Shown piece by piece: positions 1-8,988 of a DNA stretch of 64,000 nt (its first letter is position 1; every line of letters starts with the position of its first letter). Source of the stretch: GCA-2737725 sp033763995. GTDB taxonomy: Bacteria > Pseudomonadota > Alphaproteobacteria > Rhodospirillales > Rhodospirillaceae. Where the stretch lies: positions 1 to 64,000 of the forward strand of contig JANRJL010000034.1 in the NCBI GenBank assembly GCA_033763995.1. Reading direction: 5' to 3'. A program made the translations under genes and the position numbers. The notes beneath the pieces were generated by a model that saw nothing but the letters and a program-made list of their open reading frames with translations, made no database searches and had not been told where the DNA came from.

Positions 1-1
1 C

Positions 2-646
2 ATCGCTGTGCTGATCGTCGCCGGACTGGGATTGTCGGGCTGCATCGCCTTTCAGGCTGCCTCGGCGGTGGCGGGCGTGGCCGTGGGCACGGTCTCGGCG
101 GTGGGCCGGGCGACGATGGCGGTGGCCAACGCCGTGACCAACACCACCAGCACCGTCAATCGCACGATCACGCAGATTCCCGCGGCGATGATGTACGGTC
201 CGTCCCGGACCCGGCGTGTCGTGATTCCCAACCGCGCGCCGCCGCGCCAGGCGCGCGCCCCGAGGCAACGCGCATCGGCGCCCGCGCGCCCGGCGCCCGT
301 CAGGACCACCAAGGCCAAGCCCGCCAAGCCCACGTCGAAAGAGCGTCAGCAAATCCTCGAGGTCCTGCCGCCCGAAGTGCTGGATCAAATGACCAAGGAC
401 GAGCTGATCCTGCAAACCATGGTGCAGACCGAGGCGCTGGCCATCGCCACCGACGAAGTGATTTTCTGGGAGCTGGACGGCCACGCCGGCACCGCCACGG
501 CGGAAACCGAGCACCGCATGGGCACCTTCACCTGCCGTTTGCTGATCGAAACCGTGAAACTCGACCCGGCCGAGGACGCCACCGCGACCCAATCCACGGC
601 GACCGTGTGCCGCACCGAGGCCACGGGCTGGACGTTATCTTTTTAA
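2..646 (+). CDS. Putative lipoprotein, 5' end outside window
   Basis: The reading frame is open to the left edge, so the true start is probably outside the window; a GTG at 8 is the first visible candidate. The visible N-terminus is a hydrophobic stretch ending in a lipobox (LSGC, Cys about residue 14), which predicts lipidation and anchoring in the envelope. It is followed by a Gly/Ala/Val-rich segment, an Arg/Pro/Ala-rich linker at about residues 60-105 and a small globular C-terminal part of about 100 residues. I do not recognise the family. It ends 11 bases before the next start, so the two genes are probably cotranscribed. Confidence 0.6.
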   Translation: MAVLIVAGLGLSGCIAFQAASAVAGVAVGTVSAVGRATMAVANAVTNTTSTVNRTITQIPAAMMYGPSRTRRVVIPNRAPPRQARAPRQRASAPARPAPVRTTKAKPAKPTSKERQQILEVLPPEVLDQMTKDELILQTMVQTEALAIATDEVIFWELDGHAGTATAETEHRMGTFTCRLLIETVKLDPAEDATATQSTATVCRTEATGWTLSF

Positions 647-657
647 TGGAGCCACTG

Positions 658-1536
658 ATGCCCACCCGCCGCGCCATGATTGCCGCTTCCGTCGTGTCCG
701 TCGTCGCACCACGCCTGGCGCGCGCCGCCGATACGCCCGCGCCCTGGACCGATCAGGGCGACGTGCGGGTCTCGGCCGGGATCATGCATTGGGCGTCCAT
801 GGGCGCGGGCGAGCCCTTGGTGCTGATGCCCAAGCTCGGCGGCTGGATCGCCGATTGGCGGCACGTGGCACCGATCTTCGCGCAGAAGTACCGCGTCATC
901 GCCATCGATTCCCCCGGCCACGGCGGCTCGGTGATGAACGGCCCGCCGCCCTACTTGCAGTCGCTGCCGGAATCCGCCGCCATGGTGCTGGCGACGCTCG
1001 ACGCGCTGGGCGTGTCGCGCTGCGCCATGATGGGCAATTCGCTCGGCGGCTGCATCGAGGTCGTCACCGCCGGGCTATGGCCGTCGCTGTGCACGAAACT
1101 CATCTTGCTCAGCGTCGCGTTGGGCGGGGTGACCAGCCTCGCGCAATTGGCAGAAGGCGATAAACAAGCCGCGCGCGATTACGACGCCGAAGGCCGCCCC
1201 CTGCCCCGGCCCGACGCGGATCTCGTCAAGAGATTCGGCGTCTCGGACCCCGCCATCAACGACGAACAGAACCGAAGCCGCGCCAAGGCCGGCGTGTGGG
1301 TGCGCCCGTCGGAACGCGGCGTGGGCCATGCGGGCCTCACCGATTACTTGCCGCGCATCACCGCGCCGACGCTGCTGATGTACGGCGAAAAAGGCGGCTA
1401 CAAGCAATTCGAAGCCGTGGGCAAGGCGGGCCTGAAAAACGTGCGCTCGGTCCTCGTGCCCGGCGGCAGTTCCTTCGCGCACCAGGATCAGCCCGTGGCC
1501 ACCGCGCGAATGGCGATGGAATTTCTCGCGGCGTGA
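658..1536 (+). CDS. Exported alpha/beta hydrolase
   Basis: A 292-residue alpha/beta-fold hydrolase. The ATG at 658 is chosen because GGAG lies six bases upstream and an N-terminal signal follows directly (PTRRAMIAAS, hydrophobic core, cleavage near ARA-AD), a Tat-like twin-arginine pattern; an ATG at 646 is the alternative. The nucleophile elbow is the canonical GNSLGG with Ser, the oxyanion region is around PKLGGW, and an acid (YGE) and a late His (FAHQDQP) complete a plausible triad. The substrate is unknown. It precedes a TonB-dependent receptor gene after about 200 bases. It differs from the two other alpha/beta hydrolases in the window, which lack the serine. Confidence 0.85.
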   Translation: MPTRRAMIAASVVSVVAPRLARAADTPAPWTDQGDVRVSAGIMHWASMGAGEPLVLMPKLGGWIADWRHVAPIFAQKYRVIAIDSPGHGGSVMNGPPPYLQSLPESAAMVLATLDALGVSRCAMMGNSLGGCIEVVTAGLWPSLCTKLILLSVALGGVTSLAQLAEGDKQAARDYDAEGRPLPRPDADLVKRFGVSDPAINDEQNRSRAKAGVWVRPSERGVGHAGLTDYLPRITAPTLLMYGEKGGYKQFEAVGKAGLKNVRSVLVPGGSSFAHQDQPVATARMAMEFLAA

Positions 1537-1546
1537 GCGCGCGGTT

Positions 1547-1564
1547 TGTTGCGTTTTCGCAACA
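1547..1564. terminator. Short hairpin after hydrolase gene
   Basis: A 7-bp perfect stem (TGTTGCG / CGCAACA) with a TTTT loop lies ten bases after the hydrolase stop. There is no T-run after it, so an intrinsic terminator is only a weak possibility. A second dyad (CGCGAA / TTCGCG) follows at about 1595-1610, upstream of the receptor gene. Confidence 0.3.
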
Positions 1565-1733
1565 GACTCGCCGATTCCAGGCTCGCATGGCGGTCGCGAA
1601 CTGTTTCGCGGTTTACAGTCCCGTCCCGCCCCCGCAGAGTTTCCGCGCGGATTCCATCATGCATCGCCCGCATTTTGTGATGCCGATGACGCATATCGCG
1701 TGGACGCCACGCCGACATTAGGGGGAAGCTGAC

Positions 1734-4244
1734 ATGACTCGCGGCATGAAAAACACGCTGTTGCTGACGACCATCCTGGCCTTGGGGGCCGGCGAAGCGG
1801 CGGCGCAGATCGAGGAAATCACCGTCACCGCGCGCAAACGCGCCGAGAGCCTGCAAGAGGTTCCCCTCACGGTCACGGCCTTCACCGCCGACATGATCCA
1901 GCGCCAGGGCCTCCGCACCATCGCCGAGGTGGCCAAGTTCACGCCGGGCCTGAGCTACGACAAGGGCTTCGCGCCGCAGGATACGCGGCCCAACATTCGC
2001 GGCTTGCCCACCACGCGCGGCCGCCCGCCCATCGGCATTCTCTTGGACGGCGTCGACATCTCGTCCGAATCCATCGGCACCGCCGGCGGCTCCAGCTTGA
2101 TGAACCTGAAACTGGTGGACGTGGAGCGCATCGAAGTGGTCAAGGGACCGCAAAGCGCGCTGTACGGGCGCGTCGCCTTCGGCGGCGCCATCAACTACAT
2201 CTCCAAGCAGCCCAGCACCGAGACGCCCGAAACCACCATCAACACCGACCTCGCGACCTACGGCCTGACGGAAATTCGCGGCGCGACCAACGCGCCGATC
2301 TCGGACAAGATGGCCGTGCGCGTGAACGCGCTCTATAGCCGCTTCAACGGTTTCTACGACAACGAAGTCAGCGGCAAGCGGATCGGCGGCTGGGAGACCT
2401 GGGGCCTCGCCGGCGCCTTCCGGGTGATGCCGACCGAGAACGCCGATTTCACGCTGCGCCTGTCCTACTCCGACGACAAGTCCGAGCCGCGCCCGTCCTA
2501 TTACTTCGGCCAACAAGTGCCGGGGCGCAACTCGGTCCTCGCGCTGCCGTCCAATGCGGTCGGTTTGCGCCTGGGCTTGCGCCCGCTCGCGGGCGCGCCC
2601 GACACGCGCGCGCCGCTGCCCGCCAGCATTCCCTATCCGAAACTCGGCGAGGAGATGCGCGGCGACCGCGTGCTGCTCAGCGTCGATCCGCTCACGGGCA
2701 AGGATTACGAAGGCGGCCGCGTGAAGCCCTTCATCGCCAACTTGATCGGCAAGATCGAATTCGGCGACCTGACGCTGGAATCCTGGACCGGCTACACCGA
2801 CGCCAGCATCGTCAGCCGCACCGACGCCGACTTCTTCGGCGCGCCGGCCGCCGCCGTGACCCTGCCCACGCCGGGCACCGCGGAACCGCTGCCGGCCGCC
2901 CAAATCTCCGACTTCACCACCGATGCCGAGCAGTTCAGCCAGGAACTGCGCCTCGGCGATCTCGATGCGGAGCGTTTCCGCTGGTCCGTGGGCGGGTTGT
3001 TCTGGAAGGAAGACTATTCCAGCATCAATGCCTCGATCTTCCTCAGCGGCTTCGCGCGCACCCCGCCCTTGGCCCCGGCGAACTGGTCGGCGGCGCGCGA
3101 ATTGCAAGTGCGCGGGCCGATTCCGGGCGACCTGAACGTCCGCAACACCAAGCACTGGTCGGGCTACGCCATGGCCGAGTTCGACATCACCGAGCAGTTG
3201 GAGATCAGCGCCGAAGGCCGCTACAGCGACGAAAGCTTCGACTACGTGTTCGGCCGGGCCATCGCGCTGAGCATCGTTCCGGCCACGGGCGCGCTGATTC
3301 CGTTCGCCTATCCCGCCACGCCGCCGTTCACGCCGACGTCCAGCTCGGATTTCTTCGCGCCGCGCGTGACGCTGAACTACAAGCCCAACGACGACATGCT
3401 GTTCTATGCCTCGGCGTCGAAGGGCGTGAAGCCGGCGGGCTTCTTGAACGTCGCGGTCGTGTTCGATCCGGCCGATGCGTTCTACCGGCCCGAGAAACTG
3501 TGGAACTACGAGGCCGGCTTCAAGACCGCCTGGGCCGACAATACCGTCAGATTCAACGGCGCCTATTTCCACATGATCTACTCGGACCGCATCAACCAGC
3601 TGCTGGTGCCCGACACGCGCAGCCCGCAAGGCACCAGCACGTTGGTGGTGAACCAGGGTCAGGCCAAGGTCGACGGCGTCGAAGCCGAACTGACCTGGGC
3701 GCCGGTGGACGGCTGGACCGTCAACGCGGCCTACACCTACCTCGACCCGCGCTTCACCGAGTCCGAGGTACCCAGCACCGCCGCGCTCGGCGTCGCGGGA
3801 TCGGGCAACTGTCGCGTCGGGACGGTGGGCACCACGCGCTTGACGGACGTGTGCTTCACCAACACCAACGGCAATCAGCTCGAGCAATCAGCCAAGCACG
3901 CGTTCTCGGCGGGCGTCAGCTACACCGCGCCGCTCACCGGCGATTGGGACTTGGTCGCCGACCTCAGCGCCCAGTACCGCTCCAAGCGCTTCCAGTCGCC
4001 CGACAACCTGATCTGGCTGGCGAGCTACTGGAACGCGGACGCGAAGATCGGCGTGCAGAACGACGCCTACTCGATCCTCGCCTACGTCGACAATCTGTTC
4101 GACGACCGCAAGCCCAAGTCGGCGCAGACCTACGGCGATCCGTTCATCTCGCTGTCGCGCGGACAATCCCCGCCGGTGCTGGCCTACACCACCTACGCCG
4201 CCGACAAGCGGCAGATGGGCATCCGCCTCGGCGCGAAGTTCTAG
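1734..4244 (+). CDS. TonB-dependent outer-membrane receptor
   Basis: An 836-residue TonB-dependent receptor: a 22-stranded barrel with an N-terminal plug that imports a large or scarce ligand across the outer membrane using TonB energy. A signal peptide (about residues 1-24, cleavage near AAA-Q) is followed by a TonB box (EITVTARKR), the plug domain (about 40-160, with NIRG and the VEVVKGPQSALYG-type motif) and a barrel ending in a terminal Phe. The ATG at 1734 has GGGGGAAG five bases upstream. The sequence resembles the Caulobacter/Sphingomonas type of receptor for plant-derived or xenobiotic small molecules, but the ligand cannot be told. The next gene follows after three bases and is probably cotranscribed. 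Confidence 0.93.
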   Translation: MTRGMKNTLLLTTILALGAGEAAAQIEEITVTARKRAESLQEVPLTVTAFTADMIQRQGLRTIAEVAKFTPGLSYDKGFAPQDTRPNIRGLPTTRGRPPIGILLDGVDISSESIGTAGGSSLMNLKLVDVERIEVVKGPQSALYGRVAFGGAINYISKQPSTETPETTINTDLATYGLTEIRGATNAPISDKMAVRVNALYSRFNGFYDNEVSGKRIGGWETWGLAGAFRVMPTENADFTLRLSYSDDKSEPRPSYYFGQQVPGRNSVLALPSNAVGLRLGLRPLAGAPDTRAPLPASIPYPKLGEEMRGDRVLLSVDPLTGKDYEGGRVKPFIANLIGKIEFGDLTLESWTGYTDASIVSRTDADFFGAPAAAVTLPTPGTAEPLPAAQISDFTTDAEQFSQELRLGDLDAERFRWSVGGLFWKEDYSSINASIFLSGFARTPPLAPANWSAARELQVRGPIPGDLNVRNTKHWSGYAMAEFDITEQLEISAEGRYSDESFDYVFGRAIALSIVPATGALIPFAYPATPPFTPTSSSDFFAPRVTLNYKPNDDMLFYASASKGVKPAGFLNVAVVFDPADAFYRPEKLWNYEAGFKTAWADNTVRFNGAYFHMIYSDRINQLLVPDTRSPQGTSTLVVNQGQAKVDGVEAELTWAPVDGWTVNAAYTYLDPRFTESEVPSTAALGVAGSGNCRVGTVGTTRLTDVCFTNTNGNQLEQSAKHAFSAGVSYTAPLTGDWDLVADLSAQYRSKRFQSPDNLIWLASYWNADAKIGVQNDAYSILAYVDNLFDDRKPKSAQTYGDPFISLSRGQSPPVLAYTTYAADKRQMGIRLGAKF

Positions 4245-4247
4245 CCG

Positions 4248-4835
4248 ATGTGGGCGACTGTCCGTGTATTTGCCGCCGTCGTGGCCCTGGGGCTCAGCGC
4301 CCCGGCTCACGCCGGCGGCGTCACGGATGCGCTGAAGCTGTGGGGCGGCCAAAAGGGCACTTGGTTCGGCAAGATCGAGATTTATTCCGCCGGCAACCCG
4401 ACGCCTGCCGTGGTCGACCTGACGACCTCCTGGGACCGCACGCCTGACGGCCTCGGCGTCACCAAGATCGAGACCTTCTCGACACCCGAGCGTCAGACCC
4501 ATTCCGTCACGTTGATGTTTCGCGACGCGACGAAGGATACGATCAAGACGCCCTATTTCGTCGGCGGCGTGCAAAAGGACTATCAATTCGCGGTGACCTC
4601 GGTGACGGCCAAGGACGAGGCGCATTGGACCGTGGTCACGACCACGGTCGAGGGCGAGGAAACATACGAGAACCGCCCCGCCGTGCTGCGCTACACCCGC
4701 ACCCGCAACGGCGATACCGTCGAGAACCTGAAGGAAGTGCGCTTTCTGGACGGCCCGGACAAATTCGAAGTGCGTTCGGTCATCCGCCAGACCAAGCTCG
4801 CCGCGCCCGCCGTCGCCCAATCGCTGCACCGCTAA
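4248..4835 (+). CDS. Exported protein of unknown function
   Basis: A 195-residue protein with a clear signal peptide (cleavage near AHA-GG, about residue 22). The mature part is rich in Thr, Val and acidic residues and looks beta-rich, with Trp and Tyr scattered through it; no catalytic motif is seen. It starts three bases after the TonB receptor stop, so it is very likely translated with the receptor and may work in the periplasm on the same ligand. I do not recognise the family; a lipocalin-like or calycin-like fold is possible but unproven. Confidence 0.8.
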   Translation: MWATVRVFAAVVALGLSAPAHAGGVTDALKLWGGQKGTWFGKIEIYSAGNPTPAVVDLTTSWDRTPDGLGVTKIETFSTPERQTHSVTLMFRDATKDTIKTPYFVGGVQKDYQFAVTSVTAKDEAHWTVVTTTVEGEETYENRPAVLRYTRTRNGDTVENLKEVRFLDGPDKFEVRSVIRQTKLAAPAVAQSLHR

Positions 4836-4859
4836 GCCCGTTTCGGCTTTGCCTTTGCC

Positions 4860-4888
4860 GGCGGCCTTGCGCGCCGCCGTTTTCGTTT
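4860..4888 (+). terminator. Rho-independent terminator
   Basis: A GC-rich hairpin (GGCGGC / GCCGCC, seven-base loop) is followed by a T-rich tract (GTTTTCGTTT), 24 bases after the stop of the exported-protein gene. It would end the receptor transcript. Confidence 0.6.
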
Positions 4889-4953
4889 GGGCCGTCGACG
4901 CCGCGCCCCGCGCCGCCTAAGATGCCGGGCGCAACCGACGGGGAGAAATTGCC

Positions 4954-5550
4954 ATGACCGTAAAATCCATCGCCTTGGCCTGCGCCGTGATGCTGGGCCT
5001 CTGCGGTGCCCCCGCCCTGTTCGCACCCGCGGTGGCCGCGCCCGAGGGCAAGGCCGACGCCAAGCTGCAGGCCGACATCGAAGCCGTCATCCACGACATG
5101 GCGGGGCGCTGGGCCAGCGACACTTGGCAATCGATTCCCACCGACTTGTGGGACGCGAACGAACCGATGCCGATGTATCTGGCCGAGGAACAAGCGGGCT
5201 GGCTCATGGGCTGGGAGTAAGTGCGCGAGTACTTCAACCCCAAGCGCGGCTTCATGGAAGCGTCCAATTACGAGGCCTCCAACGTCAAGGCGCGGCTCAT
5301 CGCCGACGACCTGGCCGTGGCCACCTGGAACATTTATTGGCAAATGAGCGGCCGGCGCATGGCGCCCATCGGCGAGCGGCTGCGCGCCAACGCCATCTTC
5401 CGCAAGACCCAGGCCGGATGGAAGTTCATTCACTACGGCGAGGCGCCCAAGTCGCCCTCGGTGTATCTCAACGATCTCTACATGCAGCAGGCCTCGCCCG
5501 AATTCCGCGCGCGCGTGGAGGAGATTCGGAAGAAGAAAGCATCGCAGTAA
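4954..5550 (+). pseudogene. NTF2/SnoaL-like exported protein interrupted by TAA
   Basis: Two parts lie in one uninterrupted frame and are separated only by a TAA at 5218-5220. The first (88 codons) has a signal peptide (cleavage near AVA-AP) and the start of an NTF2-like domain (DMAGRWASDTW, DLWDANEPMPMYLAEE). The second begins with GTG at 5221 (REYFNP) and completes the domain (ATWNIYWQMSG, GWKFIHYGEAP). The join GWE-stop-VREYF is where a SnoaL/DUF4440-type protein would continue, so a single-base nonsense change (for example from CAA, GAA or AAA), a sequencing error, or readthrough would explain it. Intact, the product would be 198 residues. NTF2-like proteins act as small hydrolases or isomerases or simply bind ligands. 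GGGGAG precedes the ATG at 4954. Confidence 0.65.
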
Positions 5551-5559
5551 TCGCGCGCA

Positions 5560-6390
5560 TCAAGACCCGCCGCGCGCCCTCAGCGCCGTGACGTTGTCGC
5601 GCGCGGTTTGGCCGGCGGCGGCTGCGAAGGCCTGGCCGATGTCGGCGGCGGTTTCCTGCAGGCGGGCCAGGTAGCGTTTCACGACCTGCTGGGTCGTGAG
5701 CGCGGAATCGATGTAGCGCAGCGCCAGCATGCCCAGCAGCCGCCCCGAGGCGAACACCGGCACCGAGATGGCGCTCTCGCCCTCGATCGGCGTGGAGGAC
5801 TGCGCGTAGCCCTGCTTGCGCACCTCGGCCAGGATGCGGTTCAGCAGCGCGCGGTCGCGCGCCATGCGGTCTTTGGGGTCGGTGGATTGCGCCAGCATGT
5901 CGAGCAGCGTCTCGCGCGTCTCGGGGGTGGTGAAGGCCATGAACACGCGCCCCGAGGCGGTGGAGACCAGCGACAGGCGGTGGCCGATGGAATAGCGCTT
6001 GAGCGCCAGCACGCTGTCGCGGTCGGTGGCATAGCGCACCAGGAGTTGCGTGCCGTAGAGCGTCGACAGGCCCAGGGGCCACATGACCTCCTTGCCGAGC
6101 GCCGTCATGCGCGGCGCGGCGATCTCGCCGACCCAGGCCTGATCCTCGAAGCCGTCGCCCAGGCCGCGCACCATCACGGTGACGCGGTACTTGCCGTCGG
6201 TGGCATCGCGCGCCACGTAGCCCGCGCGTTCGAGCGTTTCGAGAATGCGGTAGGTGGTGCCGCGCGGCAGCCGCGTGACGGTGGCCACCTTGTTGGGCGT
6301 CGCCCCATTGAGCGTGTTGAGCACGCGCAAGATCTCCAGGCCCCGAATCAGGGCCCGCACCGAAGACTTCTGACGCGACGCTGGAACCAT
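5560..6390 (-). CDS. IclR-family transcriptional regulator
   Basis: A DNA-binding regulator of about 276 residues. The N-terminal winged helix-turn-helix (NKVATVTRLPRGTTYRIL) is followed by the IclR effector-binding domain. The start at 6390 is chosen because GGAGGAG lies four bases upstream of that ATG; an upstream ATG at 6414 has no such site. It is divergent from the flavin monooxygenase at 6837, and a perfect dyad in the shared 446-base gap (6450-6474) is a likely operator. It is clearly related to the second IclR protein at 32857 (shared DGF(E/D)(D/E)(Q/E)AWV and PL(G/A)(L/I)STL segments). Members of this type, such as MhpR and PcaR, usually control aromatic catabolism. Confidence 0.92.
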   Translation of the reverse strand: MVPASRQKSSVRALIRGLEILRVLNTLNGATPNKVATVTRLPRGTTYRILETLERAGYVARDATDGKYRVTVMVRGLGDGFEDQAWVGEIAAPRMTALGKEVMWPLGLSTLYGTQLLVRYATDRDSVLALKRYSIGHRLSLVSTASGRVFMAFTTPETRETLLDMLAQSTDPKDRMARDRALLNRILAEVRKQGYAQSSTPIEGESAISVPVFASGRLLGMLALRYIDSALTTQQVVKRYLARLQETAADIGQAFAAAAGQTARDNVTALRARGGS

Positions 6391-6449
6391 GGCACTCCTC
6401 CGGGCGCGACTCATGAGCCCAAAAGGCGCGCCGGTAATGCGCTCACGCT

Positions 6450-6474
6450 CATTAGCCCATTATACGGGCTAATG
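6450..6474. promoter_or_regulatory. Perfect dyad, probable IclR operator
   Basis: Arms CATTAGCCC and GGGCTAATG (9 bp each, perfect) flank a seven-base AT-rich spacer. The dyad is 60 bases upstream of the IclR start and lies between it and the divergent monooxygenase gene, the usual position for an IclR site that controls both. A weaker dyad with the same seven-base spacer lies beside the second IclR gene (32726-32744). Confidence 0.55.
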
Positions 6475-6603
6475 GCCTGTGCTGAAACGAGCCTGGTTGT
6501 GGCCCCCGAGATGACGCCCTCAGCAGTCTCAGTTAGACTTGACCCAGGATGCGACCGAAACGGATTTTGGCCATCAAATGGCTGAAATCCGAGGTGCTGC
6601 TGG

Positions 6604-6653
6604 TCCTGTTATTTTTTGCATCCTGCCTGAAATAACAGGCGTAACAGGCTGGC
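6604..6653. repeat. Copy A of dispersed CCTGTTATT hairpin
   Basis: An inverted repeat CCTGTTATTT ... AAATAACAGG with the spacer core TCCTGCCTG, followed by a third partial copy (GTAACAGG). The same arrangement recurs at 54778 and, reversed, at 46569-46613. Only the hairpin is shared here, without the longer flanks of the other two copies. The rest of the 6391-6836 gap holds the IclR dyad and no gene I can support. Confidence 0.6.
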
Positions 6654-6836
6654 CTAACCGACTGTCGGACGACTCCGGTCGGACCGGAGCCGAGGCGGTC
6701 GAACTCTCGATGAATGAAACCGCCGCTTCATGGGGAGGCGGCCCAAAGCCCACAACGTGGGCTAAGGAGGAGGCGTGGCTATCTGCTCTGGCGTCCCGGC
6801 GCGACAAAGGTGCGGCGTGACCGCAAAGGATTCCCC

Positions 6837-8084
6837 ATGACCGCGCCCCACAATATGGCCGCCCAAACCAAACCCATCGGCCCCGACGAGCTGCTGGCCC
6901 GCGCCCGCGCCCTGGTGCCGGCACTGGCCGAGCGCGCCGGCCGAACCGAATCGCTGCGCAGGCTCACCGACGAGACGATGGCTGATCTGCATCGCTCGGG
7001 CTTGTTGAAAATTCTCCAGCCCGCGCGCTTCGGCGGCCTGGATCATGACTGGAGCACCCACGTGCGCGTCGGCGCGGAACTCGCGCGCGGTTGCGGCTCC
7101 ACGGCGTGGATCCAATGCATCGTCGGCGTCCATGCGTGGTTCGCGGCACGCCTTCCCCTCCAAGGCCAAATCGACATCTGGGGCAAGTCGCCCGACGTTC
7201 TCATTTCCACCGCCGTGGCCGGCGGGCTGGACAGCACGGTCGAGGTGGTCGAGGGCGGTTATGTGGTCAGCGGGCGCTGGAAGTTCGCGAGCGGCGTCGA
7301 TCATGCCCAGTGGGTCATCATCGGTGCCATGCCCGACGACGCCCAAGCGCGCGCCGAACACAACTGGCTGGAACTGGCCATTCCGAAAAGCGACGTGCGC
7401 GTTATCGACACCTGGGATACCGCCAGCTTGCGCGGGACGGGTTCCAACGACGTGGCGGTGGACAAGGTATTCGTGCCGACCCATCGCTCCGTGTGGCGTA
7501 AGGCCATGCGCGCCGGCACCACCGAGGGCAGCCGTGGCCACGCGAATTATGTGCATCATGTGCAGTTCACGCCCTACTTCGGCTCGCTCACCCTGGGCCC
7601 GATCCTCGGCACCGCCATGGGCGCGCTGGAGGCTTACGTGGCGGCCACCAAGGGACGCATCGGCCACATGCGCGCCGAATCCGTGGCGGCGCAAATTCCG
7701 GTGCAGACGAGGTTGTCGGAATCGGGCAGCGAAATCCGCGCGGCCATGGCCTTGTTCGAACGCAACATGCAGGTGCTGGACTCGCGTGGCCGCGCCGGTG
7801 AGAAAATCAGCAAGGACGAATGGGTCAAGCTGCGCGCCGACGGCGCCTTCATCGGCAAGCTCTGCATGGCGGCGGTGGAACGCATCGTCAAGCAGATGGG
7901 CGCCGGCGGCCTGACGGCGAAAAATCCGGTGCGGCGCTTCCACGCAGACCTCATGGGCATGACGGCGCACATCAGCCAACAGTGGGACTTGAACGCCGCG
8001 CCCTTCGGCGCCTGGGCGCTGGGCCTGGCCACCGACAACCAGGAGATCAACGCCGCCGCCGAACGCTCCAAGGATTTGTTTTGA
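6837..8084 (+). CDS. HsaA/HpaH-like flavin-dependent monooxygenase
   Basis: The oxygenase component of a two-component (group D) flavin monooxygenase with acyl-CoA dehydrogenase fold, 415 residues; such enzymes hydroxylate phenols or steroid-derived rings using reduced flavin supplied by a separate reductase. The N-terminal helical domain (about 15-125), central beta domain (about 130-230, VVSGRWKFASGVDHA, SLRGTGSNDV) and C-terminal four-helix domain (about 240-410) are all present. The ATG at 6837 has AAGGA six bases upstream. A matching flavin reductase is not adjacent but occurs at 32050. The gene is divergent from an IclR regulator and is followed after seven bases by the FGE-like gene. 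Confidence 0.88.
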   Translation: MTAPHNMAAQTKPIGPDELLARARALVPALAERAGRTESLRRLTDETMADLHRSGLLKILQPARFGGLDHDWSTHVRVGAELARGCGSTAWIQCIVGVHAWFAARLPLQGQIDIWGKSPDVLISTAVAGGLDSTVEVVEGGYVVSGRWKFASGVDHAQWVIIGAMPDDAQARAEHNWLELAIPKSDVRVIDTWDTASLRGTGSNDVAVDKVFVPTHRSVWRKAMRAGTTEGSRGHANYVHHVQFTPYFGSLTLGPILGTAMGALEAYVAATKGRIGHMRAESVAAQIPVQTRLSESGSEIRAAMALFERNMQVLDSRGRAGEKISKDEWVKLRADGAFIGKLCMAAVERIVKQMGAGGLTAKNPVRRFHADLMGMTAHISQQWDLNAAPFGAWALGLATDNQEINAAAERSKDLF

Positions 8085-8091
8085 GGATGCC

Positions 8092-8988
8092 ATGAACCGG
8101 CTCTCGACCTCCCTTCTCATCCTGGCCTTCGCCAGCCCCACCCTGGGTCTCGCCGCCGAGGGGCCAAAGATGATTTCCATCCCCGCCGGCCATTTCATGA
8201 TGGGCGACGAGGCTGGCGACCCCGACGAAAAGCCGGTTCACCGTGTCGCGATCAAATCGTTTCTGTTGGCTACCACCGAAGTGACCGTGGGCGAGTACCG
8301 CGCCTTCGTCACCGCCACCGGCCATGCGACGACCAAGGGCTGCAACCGCTATGTCGACGGCAAGCTAACGCTGGACCCGGACCTGTCGTGGGACAACCCC
8401 GGATTCGCGCAAACCGACCGGCACCCGGTCGTGTGCATCACTTGGCCCGACACGCAAGCCTACATCGCCTGGCGCAACGCGTCGGGCGGCGCGAAATTTC
8501 GCCTGCCCACGGAAGCCGAGTGGGAATACGCCGCGCGGGCCGGCGCCAGCGCCACCACACTGTGGGCCCAATCGAAAGACGCCTGCGTCCAGGCCAACGC
8601 CATGGACGCCAGCACCATGGCGGCGGGCGGCGGCCGGTTCGCGCTGGGCGATCCCAACCAATACAAGCCCGGCGACGAGCGCGTGTTTCCCTGCGACGAC
8701 GGCCACGGCTTCACCGCGCCCGTCGGCGCGTTCAAGCCCAATGCCTGGGGCCTTTACGACATGCTCGGCAACGCCTGGGAATTCGTCGCCGACTGCGTCA
8801 CCAAGGACTACACCGGCGCCCCCACCGACGGCGGCGTGGTATCCACACCCGAGTGCCGCCAGCACATGATGCGCGGCGCCAGTTGGAACACCGGGCCCGC
8901 CTTCACGCGCCTCACCAACCGCTCCACCCTCGCCGATGACCGCCGCAACTGGGGCATCGGCTTTCGCTTGGCCCAAGACGTCAACTAG
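8092..8988 (+). CDS. Exported SUMF1/FGE-fold protein
   Basis: A 298-residue formylglycine-generating-enzyme-fold protein with a signal peptide (cleavage near GLA-AE). Family features are visible: PAGHFMMGD near the start of the domain, EVTVGEYRAF, RLPTEAEWEYAAR at about 140-155, YDMLGNAWEFVAD and the terminal RGASWNT ... GFRLA. I do not see the cysteine pair of true formylglycine-generating enzymes in its usual context, so a sulfatase-activating role is not supported; many relatives are ligand-binding or iron-dependent oxidases. It follows the monooxygenase after seven bases and is probably in its operon. Its stop overlaps the end of the convergent acyl-CoA ligase by four bases. Confidence 0.85.
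   Translation: MNRLSTSLLILAFASPTLGLAAEGPKMISIPAGHFMMGDEAGDPDEKPVHRVAIKSFLLATTEVTVGEYRAFVTATGHATTKGCNRYVDGKLTLDPDLSWDNPGFAQTDRHPVVCITWPDTQAYIAWRNASGGAKFRLPTEAEWEYAARAGASATTLWAQSKDACVQANAMDASTMAAGGGRFALGDPNQYKPGDERVFPCDDGHGFTAPVGAFKPNAWGLYDMLGNAWEFVADCVTKDYTGAPTDGGVVSTPECRQHMMRGASWNTGPAFTRLTNRSTLADDRRNWGIGFRLAQDVN

Noticed and set aside
1488..3887. 799-codon open frame on the minus strand opposite the TonB receptor
   Set aside because: Composition is typical of antisense frames in GC-rich DNA (Arg, Gly, His, Ala), no domain is seen, and the plus strand holds a complete receptor.
6714..6836. N-terminal extension of the HsaA-like monooxygenase
   Set aside because: The ATG at 6837 has a good ribosome site and the family starts there; the extension has no conserved features.
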